A DNA stretch of 64,000 nucleotides from Tetradesmus obliquus (lineage: Eukaryota; Chlorophyta; Chlorophyceae; Sphaeropleales; Scenedesmaceae): assembly GCA_030272155.1 (NCBI GenBank), contig CP126207.1, forward strand, positions 806,001-870,000. Direction: 5' to 3'. A program made the position numbers and the translations under genes. Of the stretch, positions 63,610-64,000 are shown piece after piece. Position 1 is the stretch's first letter; each line of letters starts with the position of its first letter. The notes under the pieces are model-generated. The model was given only the letters and a program-made list of their open reading frames with translations. It was not told where the DNA came from and did not search any database.

Positions 63610-64000
63610 GTGAGTGCGGCAATGGGCTTACAAACAAGCAAGGAAGCAGCGGGTCAGGCAGTGGCAGTGCTGGCGAGGGTGGCACATCTTACTGTGTGGT
63701 GAAATTTCAGCTGTTGGATGTGTTTGCCGCCTAGACTGTTACATTAAGGTCAAATCAAACACATGGTGCACACCATCAAGCGCCTGCAGCAGCACCCTTG
63801 AGTCTGAAGATGCATGTGTGTTGCCATGGCAGCGGACCCCTGCACTGTGCCAAACTCACAGCTAAGCCTCATTGCATCATGCATCCCCGGTGCAATCATG
63901 CTTGCTTTGTACCACATGCACTGTGCCAAATGGTATCACACAAATCACAGCTTAGAGTCGCTCACCAATGCCGCTGCTCACTGCCTGCTACTGCTGCTGC
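63610..64000 (+). other. NF-YB intron 1, partial
   Basis: Starts with GTGAGT; no copy of the expected second-exon sequence (ASDKCQREKRKT-like) is visible. It ends in CTGCTACTGCTGCTGC at the window edge. Confidence 0.5.

Overview
The window is nuclear DNA of a eukaryote. Six long genes are each split into 5 to 11 exons by GT..AG introns, exon phases close exactly, protein coding is on both strands, and CAG/CTG trinucleotide runs are everywhere. The protein set (plastid-type beta-amylase, a plant-type DUF7733 membrane protein, an NF-YB subunit, a plant AGD5-type ARF GAP) and TGTAA motifs shortly after several stop codons point to a green alga. A Scenedesmus/Tetradesmus-like chlorophyte is my guess from the CAG/CTG richness; that assignment is inference only.

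Layout. 1-513: tail of an unknown + gene. 1367-2230: DUF7733-like membrane protein. 2343-3370: 26-bp minisatellite. 4464-13720: beta-amylase (GH14, 11 exons). 13721-18997: no confident gene. 18998-22950: secreted 379-aa protein of unknown function (7 exons). 23165-26960: several tandem repeats and a 5'-truncated LINE. 27458-27841 (-): pentapeptide-repeat exon. 28603-37226: secreted jacalin-like lectin with Pro/Thr-rich and Cys-rich regions (11 exons). 39491-43204 (-): small secreted Thr/Lys/Val-rich repeat protein (5 exons). 43690-49522: short-chain dehydrogenase (9 exons). 51234-62453 (-): a 1058-aa ENTH + ARF-GAP fusion (9 exons). 63431-63609: first exon of an NF-YB histone-fold subunit, running off the right end.

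Two things stand out. First, an epsin-type ENTH domain and an AGD5/NEV-type ARF GAP domain are encoded in one reading frame; exon 6 alone carries the end of ENTH and the start of ARF GAP. The same chain carries DPF, NPF and clathrin-box motifs. In Arabidopsis the ENTH protein MTV1 and the ARF GAP MTV4/NEV/AGD5 act in the same clathrin-dependent TGN pathway, so this looks like a Rosetta-stone fusion. Second, every multi-exon gene has introns filled with tandem, decayed copies of its own exon edges: copies of the acceptor-side edge lie upstream of the real exon and copies of the donor-side edge lie downstream, so each real splice site sits beside an array of look-alike splice sites. Three terminal exons also have clear copies beyond the stop codon. 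Many acceptors are written as (CTG)nCAG, so a trinucleotide repeat replaces the usual pyrimidine tract.

Exon coordinates were worked out by eye from splice consensus, frame continuity and protein family resemblance. Every multi-exon model gives a coding length divisible by three. No transcript or database evidence was available.
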